This document shows, in pieces, positions 45,647 to 54,784 of a stretch of 64,000 bases of DNA (position 1 is its first letter; each line of letters starts with the position of its first letter). The translations under genes were made by a program, and so were the position numbers. Source of the DNA: an uncultured Flavobacteriaceae bacterium. Lineage in GTDB: Bacteria; Bacteroidota; Bacteroidia; Flavobacteriales; Flavobacteriaceae. The stretch spans positions 1 to 64,000 of the forward strand of contig CANLWB010000004.1 of assembly GCA_947494695.1 (NCBI GenBank), in the 5' to 3' direction. A model generated the notes under the pieces. The model was given only the letters and a program-made list of their open reading frames with translations. It did not search any database and had not been told where the DNA came from.

Positions 45647-46624
45647 TTAAGAGTATTCTAATTTAATTTGTGATCTAACCTGATCCAGAAGCGCTATGAG
45701 CTGTTTACTAAAATCGAAAGTCATAATATCGCTTTCCAGTTTACCTTCCCTAAGCAGCGCGTTAAAATGTAGAACTTCGTAATTATAGCCCACAGTTTTG
45801 TAGTTAAAATCAATGGTTTTCTCTTTATTACCTGAATGAATTGTAACCGTGGTAGGCATAAAGAAACCACTATTCATTTTAATCGTGCCTTTTTCACAGT
45901 AGAAAACTGCCTCAGTAGGTGTTTTTTCCAGAAGGGTACTTCTTAAATGTGCAGTAACTCCATCATTGTACTCAAAAACCATACGACAAGAAGAATCTGC
46001 TCCATTTTCAAAAAAAGTAGCATCTGCTTTAATATTTTTAGGAACTCCTAGAGTTGACAACGCTACAAAAATAGGGTAGATGCCAATATCTAAAAGACTC
46101 CCGCCACCGAGTGACTTTTTGAAGAGCCTGGAGCTGTCATCAAATTTTTTGTAAAAGCCAAAATCGGCTTCGACCTTTAAAAGCTTCCCAAAGGTCTTAT
46201 TTTTTAGTTCTTGTAAGACGTATTCGTAATGAGGAAGAAAGTAAGTCCAAAGCGCCTCCATTAGTAATACGTTGCTTTCTTTGGCTTTAGAGATCATGGT
46301 ACTAACTTCATCAGTGTTCATAGCAAAGGGCTTTTCACATAACACAGCAATACCATGATTCAAACATAATAGTGTATTGTCTTTGTGCATACTATGTGGT
46401 GTAGCAATATAAACAGCATCTATATTAGTGTCTTTTACAAGAGCTTCATAAGTGTTATAAGCTTTAATCGCACCATACTTAGAAGCAAAGTCATCTGCTT
46501 TTTCCTGGGTTCTGGAAGCCACAGCATATAATTGGGCTCCTCTTACAGTTATTAAATCTTTGGCAAATTTATTAGCAATATTTCCAAGGCCTATAATCCC
46601 CCAGTTTATAATCTTTTCGTTCAT
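45647..46624 (-). CDS. Gfo/Idh/MocA-family oxidoreductase
   Basis: The 325-residue protein has the Rossmann motif 'WGIIGLGNIANKFAKDL' at the N-terminus, 'YIATPHSMHKDNTLLCLNHGIAVLCEKPFAMN' with the EKP motif (Lys catalytic), and 'GGGSLLDIGIYPIFVAL' (Asp/His region: here D-I-G-I-Y). It probably oxidises or epimerises a sugar derivative with NAD(P). It is the last gene of a leftward operon (PIG-L, small membrane protein, symporter, this gene), 4 bases after the symporter. Confidence 0.88.
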   Translation of the reverse strand: MNEKIINWGIIGLGNIANKFAKDLITVRGAQLYAVASRTQEKADDFASKYGAIKAYNTYEALVKDTNIDAVYIATPHSMHKDNTLLCLNHGIAVLCEKPFAMNTDEVSTMISKAKESNVLLMEALWTYFLPHYEYVLQELKNKTFGKLLKVEADFGFYKKFDDSSRLFKKSLGGGSLLDIGIYPIFVALSTLGVPKNIKADATFFENGADSSCRMVFEYNDGVTAHLRSTLLEKTPTEAVFYCEKGTIKMNSGFFMPTTVTIHSGNKEKTIDFNYKTVGYNYEVLHFNALLREGKLESDIMTFDFSKQLIALLDQVRSQIKLEYS

Positions 46625-46628
46625 AATT

Positions 46629-48488
46629 CTAAATTATATGATACCCGAAATATAGAAGTATAATAATTAACGCCGATAATAAAAATTTATCAATTTTCGA
46701 TATTTTTCTAAAATCTATGACAAGCGCCATAATCATGACCAAAATACAGCCAAAAAGATTTAGCCATAAGTAAGGCATCCAATCGTACCACCAGCCTACA
46801 ATAACTAAAAATTGAGTGATTAGTGCGGCAACAAAAACAGCATTTCCTTTAACCGATTTGAAGAAAAATGCCAATAAGAAAATTCCAAGTACATTACCGT
46901 AAAAAATAGACCCGATAATATTAACCAATTGTATTAAGTTCTCTGCCAGATTAGCAAAACAAGCTATAATAATAGCGATAACACCCCAAATAAGTGTAAA
47001 AACCTTGGTTGCTTTTACCATGTGTTTTTCATCACTTTTCGCTCTTAGATTTCTACCATACAGATCTATAGATGTTATAGTGGCAAGTGCATTAATTTCT
47101 GAAGCTGTAGATGACATGGCTGCAGATAAAATAACGGCTAGAAGTAACCCTATTAAGCCTTTAGGAAGGTGTTTGAGAATAAATGATATAAACATGTAAT
47201 CCCGATCATTTGTTTGCGTGTCTTTGGCAGAGTCGTTATACAAAGTTTGTAACTCTTTTTTCTTCAAATTGTAAACATCAATGTTTGTATCCCCAATGGC
47301 ATAAAGTTGGCTACTAAGGGCATCAAACTTATTCGCGTATGCTGTATCTATTGCCCTTTTAATAAGATATTTCGATTCCAGTCGATAGGCCTTTTCAATA
47401 CTATCTATTTGGAATAATTCATTTTTTATAGCTGCATCATTATTTTTCGAAAACTGAAGGCTTAATGCTTTCTTTTTGGAAAAAAGTTCATTTTGCTTTT
47501 GTTGAAGGTTTTTATACTGTTGCGAATACTCTGAAGTTAAAACCGTTTTCGTAGAAGCATCAATAAAGTTTAGAGGAGCGGGATTAAATTGATAAAATAC
47601 AAATACCATGACACCCACCAAAAGAATGAAAAATTGCATAGGTACTTTTAATAAACCATTAAAAATAAGCCCCATTTGCATTTCTTTCATGGATTTTCCG
47701 GATAGGTAGCGTTGTACCTGACTTTGATCTGTCCCGAAATAGGAAAGCATTAAAAATGTACCACCAATTAAACCAGACCAAACCGTATACCTATTCTCTA
47801 AGTCAAATGAGAAGTCTAAAACCTCCATTCTGCCACTGGCCCCGGCAATGTCTATAGCCTCTGTGAATGAGACATCTTTTGGAATTAAATTCAATATGAT
47901 AAATAAAGCGGCCAGCATACCTGCAAAGATGACAAACATCTGTTGTTTTTGGGTTACTGTAACTGCTTTTGTGCCGCCGGTTACCGTATAAATAATAACC
48001 AATACACCGATAGCAATATTTAAATAGGTGATGTTCCAGCCTAAAACAACTGAGAGTATAATTGCAGGTGCAAAAATGGTGATTCCGGCAGCAAGGCCAC
48101 GCTGTATTAAAAACAATACAGCCGTAAGACTCCTTGTTTTTAAGTCGAATCTGTTTTCAAGAAATTCATAAGCTGTATAAACTTTTAAGCGATGATATAA
48201 AGGGATAAAAACCAGGCAAATAATAACCATCGCAATGGGTAAGCCAAAGTAAAACTGCACGAAGCCCATACCATCTGAAAACGCTTGCCCGGTGGTAGAT
48301 AAAAACGTAATGGCACTGGCCTGAGTAGCCATAACAGATAGGCCGATAGTCCACCATTTAGACGAGTTACCACCACGAACATAGTCTTCTACACTTTTAC
48401 TGTTTTTAGTTTTCCACGTACCATACCCAACTATGGCCAGAAGTGTAAATATTAAAACACCCCAATCGATCCAATCTAGAGTCTGCAT
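46629..48488 (-). CDS. Sodium:solute symporter (SSS family)
   Basis: The 619-residue protein has about 13 membrane segments. The first cytoplasmic loop contains 'KNSKSVEDYVRGGNSSKWWTIGLSVMATQASAITFLSTTGQAFSDGMGFVQFYFGLPIAM', typical of SSS transporters. 'AAMSSTASEINALATITSIDLYGR' is the conserved late segment. A ~100-residue coiled-coil-like hydrophilic insert (about 320-420) is unusual. The neighbours suggest that it imports an amino sugar or related organic solute. It is preceded, 3 bases upstream, by a 36-residue membrane peptide. Confidence 0.88.
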   Translation of the reverse strand: MQTLDWIDWGVLIFTLLAIVGYGTWKTKNSKSVEDYVRGGNSSKWWTIGLSVMATQASAITFLSTTGQAFSDGMGFVQFYFGLPIAMVIICLVFIPLYHRLKVYTAYEFLENRFDLKTRSLTAVLFLIQRGLAAGITIFAPAIILSVVLGWNITYLNIAIGVLVIIYTVTGGTKAVTVTQKQQMFVIFAGMLAALFIILNLIPKDVSFTEAIDIAGASGRMEVLDFSFDLENRYTVWSGLIGGTFLMLSYFGTDQSQVQRYLSGKSMKEMQMGLIFNGLLKVPMQFFILLVGVMVFVFYQFNPAPLNFIDASTKTVLTSEYSQQYKNLQQKQNELFSKKKALSLQFSKNNDAAIKNELFQIDSIEKAYRLESKYLIKRAIDTAYANKFDALSSQLYAIGDTNIDVYNLKKKELQTLYNDSAKDTQTNDRDYMFISFILKHLPKGLIGLLLAVILSAAMSSTASEINALATITSIDLYGRNLRAKSDEKHMVKATKVFTLIWGVIAIIIACFANLAENLIQLVNIIGSIFYGNVLGIFLLAFFFKSVKGNAVFVAALITQFLVIVGWWYDWMPYLWLNLFGCILVMIMALVIDFRKISKIDKFLLSALIIILLYFGYHII

Positions 48489-48491
48489 AAT

Positions 48492-48602
48492 TTAAAATGA
48501 CTGTGTTATTAAATAAAACAAAATAAAGTATATGGCATTCGCAATAAGAACAATAGAATAAAGCTTAAGCCATGGCTGTTTTGGTGGTTTTTCTTCTGCC
48601 AT
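48492..48602 (-). CDS. Small single-pass membrane protein upstream of the symporter
   Basis: This 36-residue ORF runs from ATG 48602 to TAA 48492-48494, 3 bases before the symporter start and 2 bases after the PIG-L gene. The sequence is a charged Pro-containing head (MAEEKPPKQPWLK) and one hydrophobic helix (LYSIVLIANAIYFILFYLI). The tight spacing on both sides argues that it is translated as part of the operon. It may be a subunit that stabilises or regulates the symporter, but I recognise no family. Confidence 0.65.
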   Translation of the reverse strand: MAEEKPPKQPWLKLYSIVLIANAIYFILFYLITQSF

Positions 48603-48604
48603 AA

Positions 48605-51127
48605 TTAATCGTTTAATGTAGCTTCTTGTTTTAAATCCTCTTTACCAATAGAAAGCATATTTGCAAATAGACGGTAGGCTCCCGAAACACCTTCGGGAAA
48701 TTCTCTAAAGAAGCTTAAGCCCGTATAGATGTAGTAGCCTTCCCCATATTTAGCCACCAATAAGCTTCCTTCTTTAGGAGACTCGTTTTTATCATTCATA
48801 GATAGTATAGGAGTGAATTCCTTACCCCACTCACTAGGGAAATATAAACCACGTTCCTGTGTCCAACCTTCAAAGTCCTTTTTTGTGATTTTGTTTGGAA
48901 AATTCAATAGTTCATGCTTCGGATTCAAAAGGCGTACTTCTGCATGTTCATCAGTGACACGATCTCTGGACAGTTTTAAGTGATATGGTGCTAATTTGTC
49001 CGTTTTTAAGCGATGTGCTGTGTTGTATTGCACAATCATATTACCGCCTTTTGCTACAAAATCGAATAAGATTTGTTGTTTGAAATCTAATGCTTCAACC
49101 GTGTTATAGGCTCGTATTCCTAACACCACGGCATCAAAAAGACTAAGCGTTTCGGGATTGATATCTTCTGGCGTTATAGTACGTACGTTATAACCGATTT
49201 GCTCTAAACTTTGGGGAACCACATCTCCAGCACCGGCAATATAGGCTATATTTTCACCTTTCTTCTTAATATCTAAGCGTACGACCTTGCTTTTACTAGG
49301 AAGTAATACAGTTTGAAATGGAATATGGTCATAATCAATTTCAATAAGTTCCTTCGTGTAAATTTTGTTACCTACATAAACAATAGGGCGAATGTAACCC
49401 TCATGCTGATTTTTAGGAGGAATAACAGTGAAAATAAGTGTTTGCTCTTCACCTTTTTCAGTTATATTAATTTTTTGTTTTTCGGGGTATACACTCCATG
49501 CTTTTGGATGACTAAGCTCTACATGGCCTTCTAAATTATCATGCCCAGCTTTTACGGTCACCGCAATATCGTGTTGCTTATCATTTTCAAAAATAAATAC
49601 CTTTTCGGCTATTTTAGCCGAAGCTTCCGGGATGATCTCAAAAGGACGATACAATTCCCCTTTATCAGGTTTAGAAAATCTTCTTATAACATTTTTTGTA
49701 AAGGTTATAGGAATGTTATTAATGAGAAGATTGAAGTTAATATGAAACAGTCTTGGTGTTTCGGGTAAACCAATATGGGCTTTATCTGCCTTGTACATAC
49801 CCAAAGACCCTTTTTCATTAAGCCAATACGGTGTTGTAGGAGGGGTTATGTTACTAATTTTTAAAACTTCCTTAAAGTTAAACTTGATATTGTTTTTAAG
49901 ATGGATATTTTTCTTTACGTTTAAACCATTATCATCATTAAAACTCACTAAGTTAATGTTTGTATTACTTCTATTTAGAGCTTCCATGCTTAGGTTAATA
50001 GATTCACCTTTGGTAGCCCAGTTGGTGTCTGCTGAGACCTCTAAATACAGGCCGGCACACATTTCTATAATAGATTTAAGTTCTTTTGTCTTTAGAGATT
50101 TCCAGTGTTCATCCTTAACTTTTTGAAGTAATTTATAGGCTTCCATTAATTGTGGAAGATGAGAGGATGGGTCTATAAAATTAAATTCCTTTTCAACCTT
50201 ATAAAGGATGTCTCCAATAGCTTTTCCTCCTTTTATTCGACTCCATGAGGTATTTATACCGGCAAAAACATCTCGATTTTTGGTAAGTGGCTCACCTTTT
50301 AAAAACTCAACATACTCTTCTGTTGAACCACGTTGGGTTAAGCGTCCGAACCCTTGACATAAATGCTGACTACTGGCTAATGAGGCTACTTCGTTATTGG
50401 ATAACCCTTTTAAAGGATAGTACACACCAATATCGAAATTTAGCATGTTACTTTTATCTGCTTTTTCGAAATTTTCTCGACTTCCGTAAAACCACCATGA
50501 TGTATTAAAAAAAAGACGTTTAGGTTGCCATGTAGTGGTTATGTCCAACTGATCTGAATAGGCTGATTTCGAATTTGCTAAATCGAAAGCCTCAAAACTA
50601 AGCATGGCAGAACTGGTGTGGTGTCCGTGTGTTGTACCCGGACTTCTGTGATCAAATCGGTTAATGATAATATCTGGTTTAAATTTTCTAATTGCTAATA
50701 CCACATCGCTTAAAACAAGGTCTTTATCCCAAATATTTAAAGTTTCATCAGGGTGTTTTGAGAATCCAAAATCATTAGCTCTTGTAAAAAGTTGTTCACC
50801 ACCATCGACATGTCTTGCAGCCAGCAGTTCCTGCGTTCTCATAACGCCTAATAGCTCTCTTATTTCCGGACCTATTAAATTTTGCCCACCATCACCTCTA
50901 GTAAGAGATAAATAAGCCGTTCTTGCTTTTACATGATTAGACATATAGGCAATTAAGCGCGTATTTTCATCATCTGGATGAGCGGCGACATATAAAACTG
51001 AACCCAAAAAGTTAAGTTTTTGAATAGACTCATAGATCTCTGAAGATGATGGGGTTTTGGGTTTTTGAGCAAAAGTCAAAGAAACCATTAAGAGAAATAT
51101 TAAAGAGTAGCGTGTACTTTTTCGCAT
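48605..51127 (-). CDS. PIG-L family deacetylase with large C-terminal region
   Basis: The 840-residue protein has a signal peptide (SLIFLLMVSLTFAQ) and a PIG-L (LmbE) domain with the metal-binding 'AHPDDENTRLIAYM' motif (~45) and 'HGHHTSSAML' (~170). Such enzymes remove acetyl groups from GlcNAc-containing molecules. The C-terminal half contains beta-rich regions and a ThuA/GATase-like end segment ('VVLGIRAYNTVEALDF', 'GGNMIVQYNTAHRL', 'GEGYYIYTGLSFFRE'). It heads the leftward operon with the small membrane protein, symporter and oxidoreductase, which suggests uptake and catabolism of an N-acetylated sugar product. Confidence 0.88.
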   Translation of the reverse strand: MRKSTRYSLIFLLMVSLTFAQKPKTPSSSEIYESIQKLNFLGSVLYVAAHPDDENTRLIAYMSNHVKARTAYLSLTRGDGGQNLIGPEIRELLGVMRTQELLAARHVDGGEQLFTRANDFGFSKHPDETLNIWDKDLVLSDVVLAIRKFKPDIIINRFDHRSPGTTHGHHTSSAMLSFEAFDLANSKSAYSDQLDITTTWQPKRLFFNTSWWFYGSRENFEKADKSNMLNFDIGVYYPLKGLSNNEVASLASSQHLCQGFGRLTQRGSTEEYVEFLKGEPLTKNRDVFAGINTSWSRIKGGKAIGDILYKVEKEFNFIDPSSHLPQLMEAYKLLQKVKDEHWKSLKTKELKSIIEMCAGLYLEVSADTNWATKGESINLSMEALNRSNTNINLVSFNDDNGLNVKKNIHLKNNIKFNFKEVLKISNITPPTTPYWLNEKGSLGMYKADKAHIGLPETPRLFHINFNLLINNIPITFTKNVIRRFSKPDKGELYRPFEIIPEASAKIAEKVFIFENDKQHDIAVTVKAGHDNLEGHVELSHPKAWSVYPEKQKINITEKGEEQTLIFTVIPPKNQHEGYIRPIVYVGNKIYTKELIEIDYDHIPFQTVLLPSKSKVVRLDIKKKGENIAYIAGAGDVVPQSLEQIGYNVRTITPEDINPETLSLFDAVVLGIRAYNTVEALDFKQQILFDFVAKGGNMIVQYNTAHRLKTDKLAPYHLKLSRDRVTDEHAEVRLLNPKHELLNFPNKITKKDFEGWTQERGLYFPSEWGKEFTPILSMNDKNESPKEGSLLVAKYGEGYYIYTGLSFFREFPEGVSGAYRLFANMLSIGKEDLKQEATLND

Positions 51128-51221
51128 AACGATGGAGTTTGTTCAAATCAAATATAGCAAAGTAAAAAGCCCTGCGATAAGGTTTTAATGTTTCTTTAAC
51201 TTATGTGTAGTAATTTAACTT

Positions 51222-51743
51222 CTACTTATCAAATGCGTCTTTTTCAATAAGGGTAACTGCCTTTTGAAGTAGCATACTATTGGGGTAAGTAACGAGATCC
51301 CCATTGTCTTTTCTCAAGTGAATTTGGTAAGATCTTATGTCTTCAATAACCGCTTCGATTTCGAATTCTTTGTCGTGAATTTTAATCTTATCTCCAATCT
51401 TGTAAGGGAAGGAGAAAAACAAGATAATACCAGAAGTGACATTACTTAAAATAGACCAACTGGCAAATAAAGCGAGTCCAATAACGGCAAAAACCGAAGA
51501 AAAAACAACGACTAAATCATCGATATCAATACCAAAAATAAAGCCAACGATAAGTAGAGTTACCAGAAAAAGACTTACCGAGAAATAGCGCGCTACAATC
51601 TTTGCACGACTTACTAGTATTTTTTTCGATTTTCCAATACCCCGAACTATGATGCCTACAACGATTCTAAATACGAAGAATACAACAAGGACAATCGCAG
51701 AGCTAATAATTTTATCTTGATGCGAATAAAAATAGTCTATCAT
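51222..51743 (-). CDS. Small MscS-type mechanosensitive channel
   Basis: The 173-residue protein has three hydrophobic segments followed by the MscS signature 'GLALFASWSILSNVTSGIILFFSFPYKIGDKIKI' and a short beta domain. It is shorter than classical MscS (~280), lacking the C-terminal domain, but the pore-lining helix and beta domain are present. It probably relieves osmotic pressure. It is monocistronic. Confidence 0.9.
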   Translation of the reverse strand: MIDYFYSHQDKIISSAIVLVVFFVFRIVVGIIVRGIGKSKKILVSRAKIVARYFSVSLFLVTLLIVGFIFGIDIDDLVVVFSSVFAVIGLALFASWSILSNVTSGIILFFSFPYKIGDKIKIHDKEFEIEAVIEDIRSYQIHLRKDNGDLVTYPNSMLLQKAVTLIEKDAFDK

Positions 51744-51771
51744 TATTAAGAATAATTTTTAAAAGTCGAAG

Positions 51772-51845
51772 TGACTTAAACTTTTAAAATTGAAGCGAAA
51801 ATTTATGATTTTGAGCCAATTGAGAAAGGTTAGGTCACTTCTTTT
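51772..51845. repeat. Dispersed non-coding repeat, copy B
   Basis: This stretch contains GTGACTTAAAC ... ATTGAAGCGAAA, similar to copy A at 36828. It is bounded by GAAGTGAC (near 51768) and the inverted GTCACTTC (near 51833), a possible inverted-repeat boundary. It overlaps the space after the lipoprotein gene. Confidence 0.4.
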
Positions 51846-51866
51846 GATGTTCAAAGATAAAATAAA

Positions 51867-52823
51867 CTATTTCAATAGAAGTTCTTTTCTTAAAATTTCA
51901 TCTTTATTACTGTTTTTACCCCAGTATGCAGATTTGATGGTTTTTAGTTTAGAAGCTTTGGTTGTTAGGGATTTGGCATTTGGTCCAAAACCACTTTTAA
52001 AGACTTCTTCCCAACCTAAAATATCATGTGGGAAACTAACATTAAAATTAATAGTTAAGGTTCTATGGAGTTTTGGATATGAAATGGAGTATGAATTTCC
52101 GTTTAATGTTGCTTCCGCTTTATATGCCTTTATAGGAACATGCCTTAATCTACAATACTCAAAAGAAGGAATAATATTTAGATGTCCCGTAGGAAGGGAC
52201 TTTGGGTCGATACGTAACTGCGTCCACAATTCATTTTCAAGGACAGCTTTACTTAAACTAAAACTTTTATCGGCCTCTCCTTCAAAGTAGGAGTGCGAGG
52301 TCACTTCGAAGGCGTCTCTATTGTTTAGTTGCGCGTATACATGGCCGCACCATTCTTGCATGGAACTGGATATTTTTATCGCATGGTCATCGTTTGAAAC
52401 CGGGAAGAAAGTACTTTGCATGATGGAATACGGATAGATTCCGGTAAAGAATTTTTTAGTAGTATTTAGTTTTAAAACAGAAACATTGCTAGTATGGTGT
52501 CGATCTGCTTTTACCTGTTCCTCGGGTAAAAAATCCTCGGTAACATAAATTAAAACAGCATGCCCCTTTCGTATTTCACCGTAGCGCGCTTGCTCTAATT
52601 GATATGAAGATACCTCGGCTTCACCCGCATACCAGTAATTTTTAAATTCTGGGGAGGGTTCTTTTGCTTCCAAAGGAAGGCTTATTTCAGAACGTTTATC
52701 AACATTATGAGCCAAATCTTTAGATGTTTTTTGCTCTTTACAGGAGGTGAGTAGACCTAGAATCATTACCACGGCGTAAAAGGCTAACTCGACTCTAACA
52801 ATTTTTTTGAATGGCTGTATCAT
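51867..52823 (-). CDS. Lipoprotein of unknown function, downstream of Maf
   Basis: From ATG 52823 the protein begins MIQPFKKIVRVELAFY with a signal segment and a lipobox LLTSC, so it is a lipoprotein of the periplasm or outer membrane. An earlier in-frame ATG (52880) would put 19 extra residues before the signal and is less likely. The body contains 'YWYAGEAEVSSYQLEQARYGEIRKGHAVLIYVTEDF' and 'SMQEWCGHVYAQLNN'; I recognise no functional domain. The gene overlaps the end of maf. This pairing recurs in flavobacteria, and the protein is sometimes mislabelled as a septum-formation inhibitor for that reason. Confidence 0.75.
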   Translation of the reverse strand: MIQPFKKIVRVELAFYAVVMILGLLTSCKEQKTSKDLAHNVDKRSEISLPLEAKEPSPEFKNYWYAGEAEVSSYQLEQARYGEIRKGHAVLIYVTEDFLPEEQVKADRHHTSNVSVLKLNTTKKFFTGIYPYSIMQSTFFPVSNDDHAIKISSSMQEWCGHVYAQLNNRDAFEVTSHSYFEGEADKSFSLSKAVLENELWTQLRIDPKSLPTGHLNIIPSFEYCRLRHVPIKAYKAEATLNGNSYSISYPKLHRTLTINFNVSFPHDILGWEEVFKSGFGPNAKSLTTKASKLKTIKSAYWGKNSNKDEILRKELLLK

Positions 52824-52857
52824 GACTTGCGATTTTAAGTATGTTAAAGTTACGAAC

Positions 52858-53451
52858 TTATGTGGCGTCTGCAATATCATTTAACGTTTTGTAAACATGA
52901 TGCGTAGGCAGGCCCATCACATTAAAATACGAGCCTTCTAATTTGGTTACGCCTATTTGTCCAATCCATTCCTGTATGCCATACGCTCCTGCCTTATCAT
53001 AGGGCTTACAAGTATCAATATAGTACTCAATTTCATCATCCGTTAAGCTTTTAAAAGTTACGGTGGTGATACTGTGCAAAGTCTTTTCGTAAGTTTTGGA
53101 GGTAAAGCAAACCGATGTGATAACTTCGTGAGTCGCATCACTTAAAGATTTTAAAACCGCAAAAGCTTCCGCTTTATCCTGAGGTTTTCCTAAAGCTTTA
53201 TTGTTATGCCAAACAATCGTATCGCTTGTAATAAGAATATCTTTATCATGTAATGCATCCTTAAAAGGAAGTGCTTTTAATTGAGCCAGATAATTGCTTA
53301 TTTCAAAATGAGTTAAACGCGATGGATATTCTTCTTTCACTGGTTTTAAAATAATTTCGAAATCTAAGTCAAGGGTTCTAAAAAAGTTTTGCCTTCTGGG
53401 GGAACCGGATGCCAGAATGATTCGGTAATCTTTTAGTTTGTCTTTGAGCAT
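52858..53451 (-). CDS. maf: Maf-family nucleotide pyrophosphatase
   Basis: The 197-residue protein has the Maf signatures 'ILASGSPRRQNFFRTL' at the N-terminus, 'ITSDTIVWHNNKALGKPQDKAEA', and 'YDKAGAYGIQEWIGQIGVTKLEGSYFNVMGLP'. Maf enzymes hydrolyse non-canonical or modified nucleoside triphosphates such as dTTP/UTP analogues. It is 2 bases from the UbiA-like gene, in the same operon. Confidence 0.95.
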   Translation of the reverse strand: MLKDKLKDYRIILASGSPRRQNFFRTLDLDFEIILKPVKEEYPSRLTHFEISNYLAQLKALPFKDALHDKDILITSDTIVWHNNKALGKPQDKAEAFAVLKSLSDATHEVITSVCFTSKTYEKTLHSITTVTFKSLTDDEIEYYIDTCKPYDKAGAYGIQEWIGQIGVTKLEGSYFNVMGLPTHHVYKTLNDIADAT

Positions 53452-53453
53452 GG

Positions 53454-54407
53454 TTAGAAAATATACTTGTATAAAAGTAAGGAAAGCATTCCAAAGAGCA
53501 TAACCAGTTTAAGGATGTTACTAATATGATGGTGGTCTTTTTTAGTTTTTGCACTAAACGTTTTAATCGTTATATAAAACAGTGGGCCCACTATAAACAA
53601 CAAGAAATATATAACAGCTATAAGCTCTTTATAAAGCTCATTAATGGTATATAGTGTTGTTAAGAACAGGGGAGCAAGTGAAAGAACAAACAGTATTTTA
53701 GATGTACGTTCTCTTCCTATAACAATGGGTAAAGTGTGCATTCCTGCTTTGTAGTCTCCATCAATATCTTCAATGTCTTTAGTTATTTCCCTTAAGAGGT
53801 TAATCATAAAGGCAAATACAGCATAACTAAAGATGACTTCAAAAAATGTAAGCTGCAATTGTTGATTTTGAGGTGTAATAGTGGGGAGTAGTTCAAAAAT
53901 ACCTACAATAATTAGGCTTAGAGCAACCAGAGCCGAAACAACAATATTGCCTATTAAAAAAGTACGTTTTAAATAAGATGCGTATACATAAAGCAATACA
54001 GAAATGATGACAAAAATAGAAAAGAAAGCACTTTTTCCAACTAAATGAGACACGTAAAAGCCGGTACCAACTCCAATAACGTTAAGAGCAATAAAAAGGT
54101 TGTAAGCCGTTTTTTCTGAAATAGATGTTCCAACAATGAGTTTGTCGGGTTTATTAATCCGGTCGGTTTCTATATCATGAATATCATTAATAATATTACC
54201 AGCTGCAGCAATAGAAAGTGTAGCCAAAATGAGTAGAAGAATACCTAGGGTACTCAGACTTGTCTGAATGCCATAAGACTCTAAAAAAGCATATTTAATA
54301 AGTAATTGCACCAAGGCAATCATGAGTAGGTTTTTCCAGCGAATAAGGTTTAAAAAATCCAATATGTAAAGGTTCTTTTTATGATATGTTTGACATGAAA
54401 GCGTCAA
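53454..54407 (-). CDS. UbiA-family prenyltransferase
   Basis: This ~317-residue membrane protein has the two Asp-rich motifs of the family: 'NDIHDIETDRINKPDK' and 'DIEDIDGDYKAG'. The N-terminal motif region is consistent with geranylgeranylglycerol-phosphate geranylgeranyltransferase-like enzymes. About eight hydrophobic segments surround them. The start is uncertain: the open frame begins at TTG 54407 and overlaps the preceding gene by 29 bases, while a later TTG (about 54365) gives a protein beginning at the first conserved helix. The substrate is not known. It is co-oriented with Maf and the KdsC/DUF2520 pair. Confidence 0.88.
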   Translation of the reverse strand: MTLSCQTYHKKNLYILDFLNLIRWKNLLMIALVQLLIKYAFLESYGIQTSLSTLGILLLILATLSIAAAGNIINDIHDIETDRINKPDKLIVGTSISEKTAYNLFIALNVIGVGTGFYVSHLVGKSAFFSIFVIISVLLYVYASYLKRTFLIGNIVVSALVALSLIIVGIFELLPTITPQNQQLQLTFFEVIFSYAVFAFMINLLREITKDIEDIDGDYKAGMHTLPIVIGRERTSKILFVLSLAPLFLTTLYTINELYKELIAVIYFLLFIVGPLFYITIKTFSAKTKKDHHHISNILKLVMLFGMLSLLLYKYIF

Positions 54408-54696
54408 TCAATAGTTTAAGTATGAAAAGTATAAAAATAAATATTAAGATGAATAAAACAATTGTTTTACGAGTTCTTATTTTTTCATCTCGCCTTATTT
54501 TAGTCTTTATGGTGTCCTTTTCGAGTTTACTTAAATCCCTATGAGTGAAATCGAGCTGAAAGTGCAAGCGCGTCTCATGATTTAAATTTTCCTTGAGAAC
54601 AGAGAACGGTTTGTTGGAGTGTTTGTTAAAAAGACTTTGATTATTACCAAAACCAATATAACCAAAACCGGTACTATGCCTTCTTTTGTTTCTCAT
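54379..54696 (-). CDS. Small protein with a C-terminal membrane segment
   Basis: The 105-residue protein has a basic N-terminal half (RNKRRHSTGFGYIGFGNNQ, RHDLSKLEKDTIKTKIRRDEK-like) and a strong C-terminal transmembrane helix (IVLFILIFIFILFILKLLIDAFM). It overlaps the UbiA-like gene and lies 88 bases downstream of the KdsC gene. No family is recognised; it is kept because of its position in a tight, conserved operon. Confidence 0.6.
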   Translation of the reverse strand: MRNKRRHSTGFGYIGFGNNQSLFNKHSNKPFSVLKENLNHETRLHFQLDFTHRDLSKLEKDTIKTKIRRDEKIRTRKTIVLFILIFIFILFILKLLIDAFMSNIS

Positions 54697-54784
54697 TAAG
54701 ATGACATCTCAAGTTTAAAAAGTTCGAGTCTTTAAATTTCAAAATTGTTAATTTCATCTTTCATTTATAATCCAACTCCAAAAT

